Shown piece after piece: positions 1 to 8,469 of a stretch of DNA of 64,000 nt. Source of the stretch: an uncultured Cohaesibacter sp. Its GTDB lineage: Bacteria; Pseudomonadota; Alphaproteobacteria; Rhizobiales; Cohaesibacteraceae. Position 1 is the stretch's first letter. Every line of letters starts with the position of its first letter. A program made the position numbers and the translations under genes. The stretch is taken from assembly GCF_963667045.1 (NCBI RefSeq), contig NZ_OY762934.1:4098501-4162500 (forward strand), in the 5' to 3' direction. The notes under the pieces were generated by a model. The model had not been told where the DNA came from and did no database searches. It was given only the letters and a program-made list of their open reading frames with translations.

Positions 1-1039
1 GACCGCCCTGAATGACTTCCGTCGTAGTTTTGCGCGAGATTTCGTAGTTGACCAGCTCTTCCGTGGTTGCGGAATTTTCCTGCGAACCGGCTGGCTCGTC
101 ATTGGCGTTGGCATCAGGCAGCTGATTGCCAACCGTTACGCCGGCTTTGCTTTCCTGGTCCTTGCTGTTGGCGTTTTCCGAACGGGTCTGGGTCGAGCGG
201 ACCACCTGACCATCCGGATCGAAAAGGTCGTTGGTTTCCGTGACCTTGTTGAAGTTCATTTCTGCCGCGACTTCGATGCGGGTCCGGCCCTGACCAACAA
301 TCGAGGAGACAATTTCGTCAACCTGGTTGCGCAGGCGATTTTCAAGCTGAACCTGCCGCTCTTCCATGTGAGCGGACATGTAGCTTTCGTCATTGCCGCG
401 GCCGGATGCCAGCAGGCGGCCCCGCTCGTCAACAATGGTCACGTTTTCCGGGTCCAGCCCTTCAACGGCGGAACCGACCAGATGCTGGATGGCCTGAATC
501 TGTGCTGTGTTCAGATTGCCCTGCAGCTTGACGGCAATCGAGGCGGTCGGTTGCTTCTGGTCGCGCTTGAAGAGCTCGCTCTTCGGCATGACGAGGTGAA
601 CGCGGGCCTGACGCACGTTGCGGATGGTGCGGATGGAACGGGACAGCTCGCCTTCCAGCGCGCGCAAATGGTTGACATTCTGAATGAAGCTCGTGGTGCC
701 GAGGGTCTCTGTCTTGTCAAAAATCTCGTAGCCGACATTACCGCCGGTCGGCAGGCCGCTTTCAGCCAGCTGCATGCGCAGTTTGAGGATGTCTGCTTTC
801 GGTGCCAAGATGACAGCCCCCTCTTCGAGGACTTCATGCTTGACGTTCTGGGCATCGAGCAGCTTGGTGATCTGGATGGAATCTTCGAACGACAGGTCAG
901 TGTAGAGCGGGGAGAGGGTCGGTTCACTCACCCGCATCATGATGAAGGCGAAGAATCCGATCAAAACAGCAGTTACCACCCCCATCGCAGCCAGACGGGC
1001 GGGGCCGAGCGTTTTGAAGAAGTCGAATAGTCCGTTCAC
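1..1039 (-). CDS. fliF: Flagellar M-ring protein FliF (partial, C-terminus beyond left edge)
   Basis: FliF builds the MS ring in the inner membrane, the base on which the export gate, C-ring and rod assemble. About 346 N-terminal codons lie in the window. They show the cytoplasmic start NGLFDFFKTLGPARLAAMG, a first membrane helix at about residues 15-37, and the YscJ/FliF ring-building region with the typical stretches YTDLSFEDS, GELSRSIRTI and ARVHLVMP. The start is GTG at 1039: an in-frame stop lies just upstream and the nearby ATG is out of frame. The C-terminal second membrane helix and FliG-binding tail are outside the window. The gene follows sciP on the same strand, and two CtrA-like boxes lie about 65-100 bp upstream, so cell-cycle control is likely. 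Confidence 0.95.
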   Translation of the reverse strand, partial: MNGLFDFFKTLGPARLAAMGVVTAVLIGFFAFIMMRVSEPTLSPLYTDLSFEDSIQITKLLDAQNVKHEVLEEGAVILAPKADILKLRMQLAESGLPTGGNVGYEIFDKTETLGTTSFIQNVNHLRALEGELSRSIRTIRNVRQARVHLVMPKSELFKRDQKQPTASIAVKLQGNLNTAQIQAIQHLVGSAVEGLDPENVTIVDERGRLLASGRGNDESYMSAHMEERQVQLENRLRNQVDEIVSSIVGQGRTRIEVAAEMNFNKVTETNDLFDPDGQVVRSTQTRSENANSKDQESKAGVTVGNQLPDANANDEPAGSQENSATTEELVNYEISRKTTTEVIQGG

Positions 1040-1102
1040 ACCATTAGCCTTGTCGTTTCAGAGATGCACCAAATCACTAGGCAATATTTTCCTAGGAGAT
1101 GG

Positions 1103-1140
1103 TTAACAACATGTTAAGGGTTTGGTTAATGAAAGGTTAA
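1103..1140 (-). promoter_or_regulatory. Two tandem CtrA boxes upstream of fliF
   Basis: Four TTAA half-sites occur at 1103-1106, 1114-1117, 1126-1129 and 1137-1140. The first two and the last two are each separated by exactly 7 bases, giving two perfect copies of the alphaproteobacterial CtrA consensus TTAA-N7-TTAA, 8 bases apart. The site is 64-101 bp upstream of the fliF start. CtrA control of flagellar operons is well known in Caulobacter and relatives; binding here is inferred. Confidence 0.75.
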
Positions 1141-1327
1141 CAGCCCAATTTGCGTGGTCAAATACCCAACTATTTCCCTAGAAAAAATCAAATAAGAACA
1201 TGATTTCCTGTGGGATGTGGGAATTGAAGCCCCTGGCGGGATGTTTGATGGTGTGTGATAAGTAATTGTGCTGATTGGTGATTTGCAGTGCAAAGTGATC
1301 CCTGGAAGGGCCTTGGTGCTGGAAATA

Positions 1328-1362
1328 AAAAAAAGGCCGAGGGCGGACCCTCGACCTTTTCG
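1328..1362 (-). terminator. Rho-independent terminator after sciP
   Basis: On the minus strand the sequence reads as a GC-rich hairpin, GGTCGAGGG pairing with CCCTCGGCC around a short loop, followed by a run of eight T. It lies about 37 bp beyond the sciP stop and would separate sciP transcription from fliF. Confidence 0.75.
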
Positions 1363-1398
1363 TTTTGACCTGCAGAAAGGGTTTCTTGCTGCAAATTC

Positions 1399-1671
1399 CT
1401 ACCGGTATTGTTGAACCCGCGTTGCTCTCAAACCTGCCAGACCATGCTGATCGATGGAACTCTGCCAGCTAAGGAATTCCTCAACCGTCAAAGTGTATTT
1501 CTGACAAGCCTCTTCGAGGCTAAGCAGGCCACCGCGAACGGCAGCAACAACTTCGGCTTTTCGCCTGATAACCCAACGCCTGGTATTGGCAGGAGGGAGA
1601 TCTGCGACAGTCAAGGGACTCCCATCGGGGCCGATGACATATTTTACTCTAGCGCGTATTTGATCGGTCAT
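1399..1671 (-). CDS. sciP: SciP, small CtrA-inhibitory protein (DUF1153)
   Basis: A 90-residue helix-turn-helix protein with the hallmark DUF1153 sequences VKYVIGPDGSPLTVADLP, RRWVIRRKAEVVAAVRGG and YTLTVEEFLSWQ, ending in GLAGLRATRVQQYR. In Caulobacter, SciP binds the DNA-bound response regulator CtrA, or CtrA promoter DNA, and blocks activation of CtrA target genes late in the cell cycle. The length matches the family, about 90 residues. It sits between flgD and fliF on the same strand, has a near-consensus CtrA box about 55 bp upstream, and has its own terminator. CtrA-activated, CtrA-inhibiting feedback is therefore plausible. Family assignment is very secure; the regulatory wiring here is inferred from Caulobacter. 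Confidence 0.95.
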   Translation of the reverse strand: MTDQIRARVKYVIGPDGSPLTVADLPPANTRRWVIRRKAEVVAAVRGGLLSLEEACQKYTLTVEEFLSWQSSIDQHGLAGLRATRVQQYR

Positions 1672-1724
1672 TGTACTCTCACACTCAACCTGACCTCATC
1701 AAAGTCGAGCATAAGGCAATGCCT

Positions 1725-1739
1725 TTAAAAAAGAGCTAA
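1725..1739 (-). promoter_or_regulatory. Near-consensus CtrA box upstream of sciP
   Basis: TTAA at 1725-1728 is followed after 7 bases by CTAA at 1736-1739, one mismatch from TTAA-N7-TTAA. It lies 54 bp upstream of the sciP start. This 321-base gap between sciP and flgD otherwise holds two GC-rich hairpins (1859-1874 and 1965-1987) and no ORF. Confidence 0.45.
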
Positions 1740-1964
1740 GCCACTGGATAGATTTTAGTAATAGTTTTTTTCAATATGAAACGATCTTTGCAAAACGGCA
1801 CAAGACTTGCGGCGTCAGCGGCTGAATAAAAAAATCTGCTTCCTTGCAATATGGTTAACGGCCCCGAAGGGCCGCCAGTATGTCATGCACTCTGCAATGG
1901 TTTTGGGCAGTTGTTAGGGGGATTTGTTTGGTGCAGGGATTGCAGGCAATCCTTGCGAAACATC

Positions 1965-1987
1965 GCCCCACCCCGAAAGGGGCGGGC
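1965..1987 (-). terminator. Hairpin just after flgD (weak terminator)
   Basis: GCCCCACCCC, a gaaa loop and GGGGCGGGC form an imperfect GC-rich hairpin six bases beyond the flgD stop. No T-run follows on the minus strand, so termination would be weak or Rho-assisted. Confidence 0.35.
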
Positions 1988-1992
1988 AGTTA

Positions 1993-2670
1993 TCAGGAGC
2001 TTGCCTCGATGCCGACCGACTTGATCTGCGATGTCTGGATGGGCTGACCGTTGACGATCAGCAAGGGGACTGCGGATGAAAGATCGACATCCGTCACCAC
2101 GCCGACCGTATCCGTGTCGATTTTGATTTTGGAGGTTCCCTTGTCATCCTTGGTGTCGAAGGTGATGGTGTAGGTGCCGTTGGGTAGCCGGTTGCCCGCG
2201 TTGTCTGTGCCACTCCAGTTGAAGGTCTGCTCGCCTTCCTTGATGGTGACACCACTGCTGGAATTGACGGCTTCGCCGTTGGCATTGCGGATGGTGATGG
2301 TGGCAGAGCCAGCCTTGTCGGCCGTGAAGGTATAGGTCGCTGTACCGTGGCTGCTCAGTTGTTCTTGCGCGCCATCCACCTTGACTGTCGTACCGACGAA
2401 ATTGAGAACCCCGAGCGCATTGGATGAGGTCATCATGCTGGCGAGATTCTCCAGCTGTTCGTTGGATTTGATCTGCTGCTCGACGCCGGAAAACTGCACC
2501 AGCTGCTGAGTGAACTGACTGGAATCCATGGGGTCCATGGGGTCCTGATGCTGCAATTGCGTGGTCAGCACGGTCAGAAAGGTCTCATAATTCTTGATGA
2601 GGCTCGTGTTGTCCGTGGACGCGCTTGTAACGGCTTGCGAGGCGATGGATCCGATAGAGGTCATCGTCAT
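1993..2670 (-). CDS. flgD: Flagellar hook-capping protein FlgD
   Basis: FlgD forms the temporary cap under which hook subunits polymerise outside the cell. The 225-residue product has the conserved N-terminal FlgD region (YETFLTVLTTQLQHQDPMDP, then SSQFTQQLVQFSGVEQQ), a central FLG-Ig-like domain at about residues 110-175 with the signature NGEAV, FNWSGTDNAGNRLPNGTYT, and a C-terminal Tudor-like part. It starts 16 bp after the fliK stop, so the two are cotranscribed; hook-length control and hook capping are functionally paired. A GGAG lies only 2 bases before the first ATG (2670) and 8 bases before a second in-frame ATG (2664), so the true start may be two codons later. Confidence 0.95.
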   Translation of the reverse strand: MTMTSIGSIASQAVTSASTDNTSLIKNYETFLTVLTTQLQHQDPMDPMDSSQFTQQLVQFSGVEQQIKSNEQLENLASMMTSSNALGVLNFVGTTVKVDGAQEQLSSHGTATYTFTADKAGSATITIRNANGEAVNSSSGVTIKEGEQTFNWSGTDNAGNRLPNGTYTITFDTKDDKGTSKIKIDTDTVGVVTDVDLSSAVPLLIVNGQPIQTSQIKSVGIEASS

Positions 2671-2686
2671 GTCTCCAAATGCGAGA

Positions 2687-5239
2687 TCAGATTACAAGGT
2701 TCAGGCCACCGGTCGCGACATAGTGCGCGGCATAACGGGAGGTCTGAGGTGCAGTTATTGTGGTGTCTTCGGGCTGCCCGGATGTCGAGGATTGTTCCGA
2801 ATAGTCCTGCTCATAGGCGGATTGATCCTGCCCGGCCATCTGCCTGCCCTGATTGCCCTGATCCATCAGGGAGTAGTCAAGGCTCTGGTTCTGCGGGTTG
2901 ACGCCGCTCTGCTGCAAGCTGCGCTCCAGGAACCGCTGGTCCCGCATCAGCATGTCGAGGGTCTCGGGCCGCTCGACATAGAGGTGGGTGCGGGTGTGGC
3001 CATCCGATCCGATGGTCATGCGGACATCGATCTTGCCAAGGTCAGCCGGATCAAGGCGGATTTCGAAGCGGGTCTCGCCTTTCCGGGCGAATTTCGTGAT
3101 TTCCGCAGCAATCGCGTTGGAATTGGCAAGGCTGATCTGCTGGGCGGTCTGGCCGGTCTGGGCAAGGCCATCCATGCTGGTCAGGCGTACGGTCGAGCTG
3201 GCGGTTGCCAAGGTCGATGAGGCCAGATCAGAGGCGCCGGTGCTGTTGGTGGTGATCGTCGCCTTGTCGTCCACCATCGCCATCATCTTGGAAAAGGCCT
3301 CACCCTTGGGGGCGTTGCGGGCTGCATTCCTGTGCTCTTCAGGCTTGGCCGCGACAGCATCGCTATCGGCAGTGGCGCTCTGAGTGTCAGACTGGCCTTG
3401 CGTGCCGGTGGTGCCGGACGCAGTGGTCTGGCTGGCCTGAGCCGACGGATTGGCCGGTTGCTGCTGTCCATCAGCCGTCTGACGCCCCTGAGCCTTGGCG
3501 ATCTGGGCGCCGGCTTCTGCGGTTGATCCGGCCTGACCCTGTTGCGCGGCGGTGACGGTGGTCTTCGCCGTCTCTCCATCTGCATCCGTGCTTGTATCCG
3601 CTTCTGCACCGTCAGTCTTGGCTGCGGCGGCGGCCATGACGGCAGCATCGGTTTTGACAGCATCTGGATGTGGCTTGTTCTTGAGCCCGTCGACGCTCTG
3701 GGTGTCTTCGGCAGCGTCGGTGTCTGTAACTGCGTTGTCGTCGCTAACGGCGGCGGCAGCCGTGTCCGTCATCTCTTCTGCCGTCTGGCTGGAGGCGATA
3801 GCGTCCATCCCGTCGTCCGGTTGTTCACTGGTAGTCGAAGCCGGTTTGAGCGGGGTTTCCGCTGGGGCAGGTCTGGTGTCTGTCTTGGCAGCATCAGCGG
3901 TCTCGGTGGTCACCGAGGTTCCCTTCGCTGCGTCTTCGGCGTCTATACTGGACGGTGTGGCAGAGGTCAGATCCGTCTGAGTTGCGGCGTCGGTCGTTGG
4001 TGCAACTTCAGCATCGCTGGCATTCGCAGTGGTTGCTGCCGCTGCGTCGGTTGTGTCGCTTTCATTCGCTTGTGCAACTGGGGTGCTTGTGTCGGTGGAT
4101 GCGTTGGTCTGGCTGCCGTTCAGAGGCGGCATCTCCGGGGGCTGTTGAGCGCCATCCACCGCGCTTGCTGCGCCCTCGGTCATTGGCGGCATGGCAGGTT
4201 GAGGGTCGTCAGGCAATGCGGCAGGGTCCACCGCCCCGGCACCTGTTCCCGATGGCGTCGTCATAACCGGTTGGTCCGCTGGCTGGCCTTCGGAGCCGAG
4301 AGCCGCATTGGCAGCCTGCTCGGCAGCGTTGCTGGCTTCTGCACCGTCTTCAAGCGAAGGCATGGGAGGAACCGGAGCGGAAGGCAGGGTCTCGACAGTC
4401 TCTTCACCGCTGTCTGCGTCAGCCGCAATTGGCGGAGGAACAGCGCCTGGCATGTCGGCAACCGGAGGCATGGCGGGCATCGGCGGAGTCGTGCTGTCGC
4501 CACCCTTCTGGTCGTCCGCAGATGCTTCTTTGGTGTCGTCCGGCGTTGCGGCTACGGCGTCTGAGGTGTCGGAATCAGTGGTGTCCACTTCGCTTGCTGT
4601 GTCAGTTGCCTCAGCCTCTACCGGAGCGGCAGGGGGTGCCGGTGGAGTTGGCGGGGCAACCATCTGGTCATTGGGCATCGGCAGGTCTTCTGGCTGAACA
4701 GCGGCCATCCGCAGCGCGTCCGGTTCTGCGCCCTGCGCCTCGCTCTTGCTGCTATCTACCAAAATATCCTCAGGCGCTTGTTCGAACGCTTCGTCGCTGG
4801 CGGTCGCCGCCAGCGCAGCTTCCGTTGCCTGTGTGTTGGTTGCCGTATCGGATGCTGAAGCATTTGCCGTTGCGCTGTCGTCAGCCATGGGGGATGGTTC
4901 TGCTGACGCTTCTGTGGATGCATCAGTGCGCACGGCTCTATCGGAGCGAATGTCTGCCTTGGCTTGTGATGCGGTGCGGTCGCTGGCCTGACGCTCGCTG
5001 CGCGCGGTCTCGGTTCCTCTCACATTGCGGATCTGCCCGGAGTCGGCAGCGTTGCTGCGCTCGGAGCGGAGATCCTGCCTTGCGGTCTCGTTTTTGAGGT
5101 GGCTTTCGAAAGAGGCGCTGGTGCCTTGGGCGTTGGACTTGCTTCTGGCTTGCGTGTCTCCGAAACCGCGCGAGGCGTAGCTTGCCTTGGCGTTTTGTGC
5201 GGGAACCATGTTCATAATCGAAGAATACTGAGAAGCCAT
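2687..5239 (-). CDS. fliK: Flagellar hook-length control protein FliK
   Basis: FliK measures hook length and switches the export gate from hook to filament substrates. The 850-residue product is long for the family. Only the last ~200 residues are conserved: the Flg_hook C-terminal domain is seen around ETRFEIRLDPADLGKIDVRM, then LYVERPETLDMLMRDQRFLERSL. The first ~600 residues are low complexity, rich in Ala, Asp, Thr, Ser and proline-methionine runs such as MPPMP. I chose ATG 5239 because a GTGAGG ribosome site precedes it; a GTG four codons upstream is possible. It heads the fliK-flgD unit and is divergent from mnmA. Identification rests on the C-terminal domain and synteny with flgD. Confidence 0.9.
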   Translation of the reverse strand: MASQYSSIMNMVPAQNAKASYASRGFGDTQARSKSNAQGTSASFESHLKNETARQDLRSERSNAADSGQIRNVRGTETARSERQASDRTASQAKADIRSDRAVRTDASTEASAEPSPMADDSATANASASDTATNTQATEAALAATASDEAFEQAPEDILVDSSKSEAQGAEPDALRMAAVQPEDLPMPNDQMVAPPTPPAPPAAPVEAEATDTASEVDTTDSDTSDAVAATPDDTKEASADDQKGGDSTTPPMPAMPPVADMPGAVPPPIAADADSGEETVETLPSAPVPPMPSLEDGAEASNAAEQAANAALGSEGQPADQPVMTTPSGTGAGAVDPAALPDDPQPAMPPMTEGAASAVDGAQQPPEMPPLNGSQTNASTDTSTPVAQANESDTTDAAAATTANASDAEVAPTTDAATQTDLTSATPSSIDAEDAAKGTSVTTETADAAKTDTRPAPAETPLKPASTTSEQPDDGMDAIASSQTAEEMTDTAAAAVSDDNAVTDTDAAEDTQSVDGLKNKPHPDAVKTDAAVMAAAAAKTDGAEADTSTDADGETAKTTVTAAQQGQAGSTAEAGAQIAKAQGRQTADGQQQPANPSAQASQTTASGTTGTQGQSDTQSATADSDAVAAKPEEHRNAARNAPKGEAFSKMMAMVDDKATITTNSTGASDLASSTLATASSTVRLTSMDGLAQTGQTAQQISLANSNAIAAEITKFARKGETRFEIRLDPADLGKIDVRMTIGSDGHTRTHLYVERPETLDMLMRDQRFLERSLQQSGVNPQNQSLDYSLMDQGNQGRQMAGQDQSAYEQDYSEQSSTSGQPEDTTITAPQTSRYAAHYVATGGLNLVI

Positions 5240-5545
5240 ACCCAACCTCACTACACACTGTTGGGCTTACGTATTCAAGAATTGTGCCAAATTGTTTCTG
5301 TGTTTTGCGCGGTTTGAAATGGCGGGTTTCTGGCGTTTTTCCCACATTCCAGGCACCGCTGTTGCCTCCGAGAGGGATAATAATTGCCGTGTTGTGGCAA
5401 AAAATGCCGGGTGGTGGCCACAGTCTTTTCCAGTTTCTCCTTTTCAACCGGCCTAAAGACGCTATATAAGGGCTAAAACTTGTGTCGGCAGCTCAACAAG
5501 CAGGACCAGAGCTTGCTGCCGAATGGATAAGAGAAAGATCGATTG
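5240..5545. other. Divergent intergenic region fliK / mnmA
   Basis: About 300 bp that must hold the promoters of fliK (minus) and mnmA (plus). I see no TTAA-N7-TTAA box and no convincing ORF. A sigma-54-like string at 5351-5366 is discussed under rejected items. Confidence 0.5.
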
Positions 5546-6715
5546 ATGTTGAACAGTCTCGATTTGCCTGGTCGCCCCGAAGACACCCGTGTTGTTGTTG
5601 CCATGTCTGGCGGCGTTGACTCGTCCGTCACTGCAGCGCTCTTGAAACATCAGGGTTATGATGTCATCGGCGTGACCATGCAGCTTTATGATCATGGCAA
5701 GGCCATGCACCGCGTTGGCGCCTGCTGCGCCGGTACCGATATTCAGGATGCGCGCCGTGTGGCCGAGCATCTGGGCATTCCGCATTATGTGCTGGATTAC
5801 GAAAGCCGTTTCAAGGAAGCGGTGATCGACCGGTTTGCCGAAAGCTATCTGGCGGGCGAAACGCCGGTTCCGTGCGTGACCTGCAACCAGACGGTCAAGT
5901 TCGAGGATCTGCTGGAAGCGGCCAAGGAATTCGGTGCCGACTGCATGGCGACCGGCCACTATATTTCCTCCAGAATGGTGGGCAACCGCCGGGTTCTGTT
6001 CCGTCCGTCTGACGAAGACCGCGATCAGACCTATTTCTTGTTTGCGACCACGCAGGACCAGATCGACTTCCTGCGCTTCCCACTGGGTGGTATGTCCAAG
6101 CCGGAAGCCCGGCAGATGGCCCATGAACTGGGGTTGGTGGTGGCCGACAAGAAAGACAGTCAGGACATCTGCTTCGTGCCGACCGGCAAATATACCGACA
6201 TCATCGAGCGCCTGCATCCGGGCGCTGCCGAGCCGGGCAGGATCGTCCATATCGATGGCACGGTGCTGGGTGATCACAAGGGGATCATTCATTACACCGT
6301 CGGCCAGCGTCGCGGTCTGGGCGTTTCCTATGGTGGCGGACCACTCTATGTGGTCAAGCTTGACCCGAACCAGAAGCATGTGATCGTCGGGCCACGCGAG
6401 GCATTGATCACCCGCCGCTTGAAGCTGCGTGATGTCAACTGGCTCGGGCCGCAGACCCTTACCGAGTTTCCGGCCGAAGGGCTCGAAATCTATGCCAAGG
6501 TCCGTTCGACCCGTCCACCCAAGGAAGCTCTGCTGTTTGCGTTGCCGGATGGCGGCTTTGAGGTGGAACTGCTCGACGGTGAGGAAGGCGTGGCGCCGGG
6601 ACAGGCCTGCGTCTTCTATGAGGGCCTTGCCAAGGAAGCCCAGCTCTGGGGCGGCGGCTGGATTGACCGCACCGTCACCGAGGTGGCCATTCCCGAGATC
6701 GTCGGGGCGGCCTGA
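5546..6715 (+). CDS. mnmA: tRNA-uridine 2-sulfurtransferase MnmA
   Basis: MnmA adenylates and thiolates U34 of tRNA-Lys, -Glu and -Gln, taking sulfur from the IscS/Tus relay or an equivalent. The 389-residue protein has the PP-loop ATP site SGGVDSS at about residues 21-27, the catalytic cysteine in [11 protein letters not shown] (C113), and the second catalytic cysteine in DSQDICFVP (C209), followed by the PUA-like and beta-barrel C-terminal domains ([11 protein letters not shown]). ATG 5546 is preferred; the TTG one codon earlier is also in frame. It is monocistronic, with a strong terminator 31 bp after the stop. Confidence 0.96.
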   Translation: MLNSLDLPGRPEDTRVVVAMSGGVDSSVTAALLKHQGYDVIGVTMQLYDHGKAMHRVGACCAGTDIQDARRVAEHLGIPHYVLDYESRFKEAVIDRFAESYLAGETPVPCVTCNQTVKFEDLLEAAKEFGADCMATGHYISSRMVGNRRVLFRPSDEDRDQTYFLFATTQDQIDFLRFPLGGMSKPEARQMAHELGLVVADKKDSQDICFVPTGKYTDIIERLHPGAAEPGRIVHIDGTVLGDHKGIIHYTVGQRRGLGVSYGGGPLYVVKLDPNQKHVIVGPREALITRRLKLRDVNWLGPQTLTEFPAEGLEIYAKVRSTRPPKEALLFALPDGGFEVELLDGEEGVAPGQACVFYEGLAKEAQLWGGGWIDRTVTEVAIPEIVGAA

Positions 6716-6745
6716 TCGATTGTGCATCAGTCATAACTGACATTG

Positions 6746-6780
6746 AAAAGGCCGGTTCGTGGGAACCGGCCTTTTCTTTT
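6746..6780 (+). terminator. Rho-independent terminator of mnmA
   Basis: A 13-bp perfect stem (AAAAGGCCGGTTC pairing with GAACCGGCCTTTT) with a 4-base loop, followed by CTTTT. It is symmetrical enough to act on both strands, and the convergent OYE gene ends at 6846. Confidence 0.9.
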
Positions 6781-6845
6781 GGTCATGATCGGGCGGTCGC
6801 TGTCGGGTCTCCCTCATGCGTCGTGCCCTTTTGTATGCCGCCTTA

Positions 6846-7961
6846 TCAGGCGAGGGTTGCCAGATGAGGGCGTTCGAAGGGGATGATCCCTTCAATGTGA
6901 TTGGTGTGGACTTTCGAGGCCCAACCGGCATCGCTGATCAGGGCGCGGCCAACGGCGATGAGATCGAACTCATCGCGCTCCATGCGTCTGATCAGCTTGT
7001 CGAGGCCAGTCGAGGAGGCGTCTTCTCCGCCAAAGGATGACAGGAAGTCGGTGCTGAGGCCAACCGAGCCGACACTGATGGTCGTCTTGCCGGTCAGTTT
7101 TTTTGCCCAACCGGCAAAGTTGAGGCCTTCCTCACCGTCGACATCCGGGAATTCCGGTTCCCAGAAGCGGCGCTGGGAGCAGTGGAACACGTCGACACCG
7201 GCGTCGGCCAATGCGGTCAGCCAGCTTTCCATTTCGGCCGGGGTCTTGGCCAGCTTGGCGGCATAGTCCTGCTGTTTCCACTGGCTGATGCGCAGCACCA
7301 GCGGAAAATCCGGGCCAACGGCCGCACGGCAGGCCTTGACGACCTCCAGAGCGAAGCGGGAGCGGTCCATCAGGCTGGCGCCACCCCACTGGTCGTCGCG
7401 CTTGTTGGTTCCTTCCCAGAAGAACTGGTCGATGAGGTAGCCGTGGGCGCCATGCAACTCCGCCAGATCGAAGCCAAGATCCTTGGCGCTCTTGGCCGCA
7501 GCGGCAAAGGCGGCGATGGTATCGGCGATGTCGGCGTCGCTCATCACCTTGCCGCGCGGATCGTCCGGGCCGACCAGACCGGACGGGCTTTCCACGTCCA
7601 CGCCGGGATCCCAGTCGCCGCTGCGGGTCGAGCCCGTGTGCCAGAGCTGTGGGCCCATGGCACCACCGGCTGCGTGAACGGCATCAATGACGGCCTTCCA
7701 GCCAGCAAGGGCGGCCTCGCCGTGGAAAAACGGCACATTGGGCAGGTTGCGCGATGCCGGGCGGTTGATCACTGTGCCCTCGGAGAGAATGAGGCCAACC
7801 TCGCCCTCGGCACGGCGACGGTAATAGTCGGCATTGTTGTCGTTGGGGATGCCACCCGGCGCGAAATTGCGCGTCATGGGGGCCATGACGATGCGATTTT
7901 TCAGCTCGAGAGAGCCAATGGAGAAGGGGCGAAACAGGCTGCTTGTGTCAATATCTGTCAT
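6846..7961 (-). CDS. Old Yellow Enzyme family NADH:flavin oxidoreductase
   Basis: An FMN-dependent ene-reductase or 2,4-dienoyl-CoA-reductase-like TIM barrel of 371 residues. The N-terminus LFRPFSIGSLELKNRIVMAPMTR is the classic OYE start. The substrate and FMN motifs are visible in HGAHGYLIDQFFWEGTNKRDDQWGG, followed by LRISQWK and the C-terminal phosphate-binding area SVGSVGLS and IAVGRALISD. The physiological substrate cannot be read from sequence; electrophilic alkenes or quinones are usual. I placed the start at ATG 7961, matching the family's N-terminus, rather than 25 codons upstream. It is divergent from an HxlR-type regulator 145 bp away, the common arrangement for stress-induced OYE genes. 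Confidence 0.88.
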   Translation of the reverse strand: MTDIDTSSLFRPFSIGSLELKNRIVMAPMTRNFAPGGIPNDNNADYYRRRAEGEVGLILSEGTVINRPASRNLPNVPFFHGEAALAGWKAVIDAVHAAGGAMGPQLWHTGSTRSGDWDPGVDVESPSGLVGPDDPRGKVMSDADIADTIAAFAAAAKSAKDLGFDLAELHGAHGYLIDQFFWEGTNKRDDQWGGASLMDRSRFALEVVKACRAAVGPDFPLVLRISQWKQQDYAAKLAKTPAEMESWLTALADAGVDVFHCSQRRFWEPEFPDVDGEEGLNFAGWAKKLTGKTTISVGSVGLSTDFLSSFGGEDASSTGLDKLIRRMERDEFDLIAVGRALISDAGWASKVHTNHIEGIIPFERPHLATLA

Positions 7962-8106
7962 TGTACCATAACTGTCTGAGTGGTTTTGCACGTCTATGCT
8001 GATGAAAACGGGCATTGGAAACCGGGTTTCACCCATTAGGTATTCACTGTATACTTGGTGTCAATAAGGAACCAATTCGTCACCAGGTTTCCCGGAGGTA
8101 ACCACT
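7962..8106. promoter_or_regulatory. Divergent promoter region, OYE gene / HxlR regulator
   Basis: A 145-bp gap shared by two divergent genes. An AT-rich stretch with an imperfect inverted repeat TTGG...CCAA at about 8055-8074 is a candidate HxlR operator; no perfect palindrome is present. Confidence 0.4.
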
Positions 8107-8469
8107 ATGCTGAAGAAAAGCCGGTTTTCTGCCAGTTGTCCGAGCCGTCTGTTGTTCGCCGAGATCGCAGATAAATGGTCGATGATGATCCTTTGTGTTC
8201 TGGATGACGAGCCCAGACGGTTCAATGAGATCAAGCGCCGGCTTGAGGGTGTCTCCCAGAAATCCCTGACGCAGGCGTTGCGCAAGCTTGAACGGAACGG
8301 GCTGGTCTTGCGCAGGGTGCGCAATTCTTCGCCCATTGCGGTGGAGTACCAACTGACAGAGCTCGGTCGCTCCCTGATGAAGCCGCTTTCCGCTCTCTAT
8401 CAATGGACCAGCTGCAACATGGACGCGGTGAGCGCTGCCAGGCATTCATTTGACACCGAGAGGGCCTGA
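8107..8469 (+). CDS. HxlR/MarR-like winged-helix transcriptional regulator
   Basis: A 120-residue HxlR-family protein. The family pattern runs in order: an N-terminal CPSRLLFAEIADKWSMMIL, RRFNEIKRRLEGVSQKSLTQALRKLERNGLV (recognition helix and wing approach), and VEYQLTELGRSLMKPLSALYQW. The single cysteine at position 11 is the residue that senses thiol-reactive species in relatives such as YodB, HypR and QorR. Being divergent from the OYE gene, it probably represses that gene and responds to quinones, aldehydes or disulfide stress; this is inference from family and context. Confidence 0.88.
   Translation: MLKKSRFSASCPSRLLFAEIADKWSMMILCVLDDEPRRFNEIKRRLEGVSQKSLTQALRKLERNGLVLRRVRNSSPIAVEYQLTELGRSLMKPLSALYQWTSCNMDAVSAARHSFDTERA

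Noticed and set aside
1859-1874. CGGCCC-cgaa-GGGCCG hairpin upstream of sciP
   Set aside because: A perfect small hairpin without a T-run on either strand; not enough to call a terminator or operator.
3542-4564. Long plus-strand ORFs across fliK (up to 340 codons)
   Set aside because: These mirror the GC-rich low-complexity fliK sequence; their translations are Arg/Cys/Gly-rich with no domain or ribosome site.
5351-5366. Sigma-54-like string AGGCACCGCTGTTGCC on the plus strand before mnmA
   Set aside because: GG and GC have the right spacing, but several consensus positions differ, and sigma-54 control of a housekeeping tRNA gene is unlikely. fliK lies on the other strand, so the orientation is wrong for it.
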